From NCBI GenBank assembly GCA_963746465.1, contig CAVVAY010000004.1:124001-188000 (forward strand): a stretch of 64,000 bases of DNA. The letters run 5' to 3'. The notes beneath the pieces were generated by a model. That model had not been told where the DNA came from. It saw only the letters and a program-made list of their open reading frames with translations, and did not search any database. Positions within the stretch are counted from its first letter, which is position 1. Each line of letters starts with the position of its first letter. A program made the translations under genes and the position numbers. Shown here one piece after another: positions 63,075 through 64,000 of the stretch. Source of the DNA: CAVVAY01 sp963746465 (GTDB lineage: Bacteria > Actinomycetota > Actinomycetes > JACCUZ01).

Positions 63075-64000
63075 GCGTCCCGGTCCTGGCGGCGGTCACC
63101 GGCGCGAGCTGGGAGGCAGCGCTGGTGGCGGGCCTGGAGCGGACGCCGACCGGCATCACCGTCGTACGTCGCTGCGTCGACCTGGCCGACCTGCTGGCCG
63201 CAGCCTCCACCGGCACCGCCCGGGGCGCCCTGCTCTCGGCCGACCTGCGCCGCCTCGACCGTGACGCCCTGGCCCGACTGGCCGCGGCCCGGGTCGCCGT
63301 GGTCGGGCTGTTCGCACCCGCCGACGAGCAGGCCGAGACCCGGTTGCGTCAGCTCGGGGTGGTGCACGTACTGCCGGCCGACGCCGCGCCGGCCGACATC
63401 GCTGCAGCCATGTCTGCCGCGCTCACCGACCAGGAGGCCGGCCAGGACGGGCGGGCCGGGACGGCGTGGAGCCAGCCGCTCGAGGCGCTGCCCGACGCGG
63501 CGGTGCCGGTCGACACCGCCCCGGCGGTCGAGCCGGGGACCGGCCGGCTCGTGGCGGTCTGGGGCCCGACCGGGGCACCGGGCCGCACCACGGTGGCGGT
63601 GACCGTGGCCGCCGAGCTCGCGGCGTCCGGCATCTCCACCCTGCTTGCCGACGCCGACGTCTACGGCGGGGTGGTGGCGCAGGTGCTCGGCTTCCTCGAC
63701 GAGGCGCCGGGTCTGGCCGCGGCGGCCCGGCTGGCCAACAACGGGCAGCTCGACGTGGCGGCGCTGGCCTCGGCGGCGCCGCAGGCGGCCCCCAACCTGC
63801 GGGTGCTCACCGGCATCTCCCGGGCCGACCGCTGGCCCGAGCTGCGGCCCTCGGCGCTGGACCAGGTCTGGGAGCTGGCCCGCAGCCTGGCCGCCGTGAC
63901 GGTGGTCGATCTCGGGTTCTGCCTCGAGCAGGACGAGGAGCTGTCGTTCGACACGGCGGCGCCTCGTCGCAACGGCGCGACCCTGGCGACACTCGCGGCG
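63071..64000 (+). CDS. CpaE-like MinD/ParA-fold Flp pilus protein (3' end outside window)
   Basis: 310 codons are visible from GTG 63071; the frame is open at the window end. A receiver-like N-terminal half (LSADLRRLDRDALARLAAA; VVHVLPADAAPADIAAAMSA) leads to a P-loop domain: RLVAVWGPTGAPGRTTVAVT (deviant Walker A), STLLADADVYGGVVAQVLG and VTVVDLGFCLEQDEELS. CpaE homologues localise or drive pilus secretion with CpaF. Coupled to the CpaB-like gene, it suggests a Tad locus continuing downstream. Confidence 0.88.
   Translation, partial: MSVPVLAAVTGASWEAALVAGLERTPTGITVVRRCVDLADLLAAASTGTARGALLSADLRRLDRDALARLAAARVAVVGLFAPADEQAETRLRQLGVVHVLPADAAPADIAAAMSAALTDQEAGQDGRAGTAWSQPLEALPDAAVPVDTAPAVEPGTGRLVAVWGPTGAPGRTTVAVTVAAELAASGISTLLADADVYGGVVAQVLGFLDEAPGLAAAARLANNGQLDVAALASAAPQAAPNLRVLTGISRADRWPELRPSALDQVWELARSLAAVTVVDLGFCLEQDEELSFDTAAPRRNGATLATLAA

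Overview
This 64 kb window comes from a high-GC actinomycete. Evidence: very GC-rich coding bias in all genes, frequent GTG starts, many 4-nt stop/start overlaps, and actinobacterial markers (WhiB, MtrA-MtrB-LpqB, FbiA/FbiB for coenzyme F420, DUF3499, DUF5719, Rv3235-like protein, DUF222-HNH nuclease, BldC-like HTH). The species cannot be fixed from the sequence; a Frankia/Geodermatophilus/Kineosporia-like lineage is only a guess. From what I recall of mycobacterial gene order, the backbone resembles the Mycobacterium tuberculosis Rv3235-Rv3268 stretch, with large insertions.

Layout. 0-6.3 kb: cell-surface glycan genes (partial methyltransferase, two glycosyltransferases, SpoIID/LytB-like exported protein, sugar-phosphate nucleotidyltransferase). 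6.3-10.4 kb: DUF3105 membrane protein, AlkA-like glycosylase, divergently placed fbiA-fbiB. 10.5-22.3 kb: core block whiB, giant GT2 membrane protein, DUF5719, zincin-like protein, DUF3499, zinc ribbon, phosphomannomutase, Trm112-like, SIS protein, cation-efflux protein, and sahH behind a structured leader RNA. 22.3-30.4 kb: GAF-ANTAR regulator, then the MoxR locus (RDD and SpoIIM-like divergent pair; DUF58, MoxR, DUF4350, DUF4129 and a membrane protein in one operon). 30.5-36.4 kb: mtrA-mtrB-lpqB, comF-like, hpf. 36.5-56.6 kb: about 20 kb of less conserved genes between hpf and secA: regulators, an MMPL transporter, a DUF222-HNH nuclease, small-molecule enzymes, a M14 peptidase, a YcaQ-type glycosylase, a TetR/methyltransferase pair, a nucleoside hydrolase and four GNAT domains in three genes. 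56.7-64 kb: secA, YjbR-like protein, Rv3235-like, LysM protein, BldC-like regulator, and the start of a Flp/Tad-type pilus locus (SAF/CpaB-like and CpaE-like).

How the genes fit together. The first 20 kb serves envelope glycan synthesis (mannose activation by the phosphomannomutase and the guanylyltransferase-like enzyme, then glycosyltransferases). mtrAB-lpqB couples envelope/cell-cycle sensing; hpf and comF-like follow it; secA supplies export. The MoxR operon is a membrane-associated AAA+ chaperone module.

Most notable observations: (1) a candidate cis-regulatory RNA in front of sahH, with a good promoter, a 7-bp closing stem, internal hairpins and an overlapping GGGCCC hairpin next to the start codon; (2) two genes (mtrB and an isocitrate-lyase-family gene) that appear to begin at CTG inside an identical CTGACCTCG junction; (3) six genes between 23 and 51 kb with apparent single-base frameshifts in GC-rich tracts, either assembly errors or real decay; (4) a long perfect palindrome inside the MoxR operon. 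No tRNA, rRNA, CRISPR array, prophage or insertion sequence was recognised.
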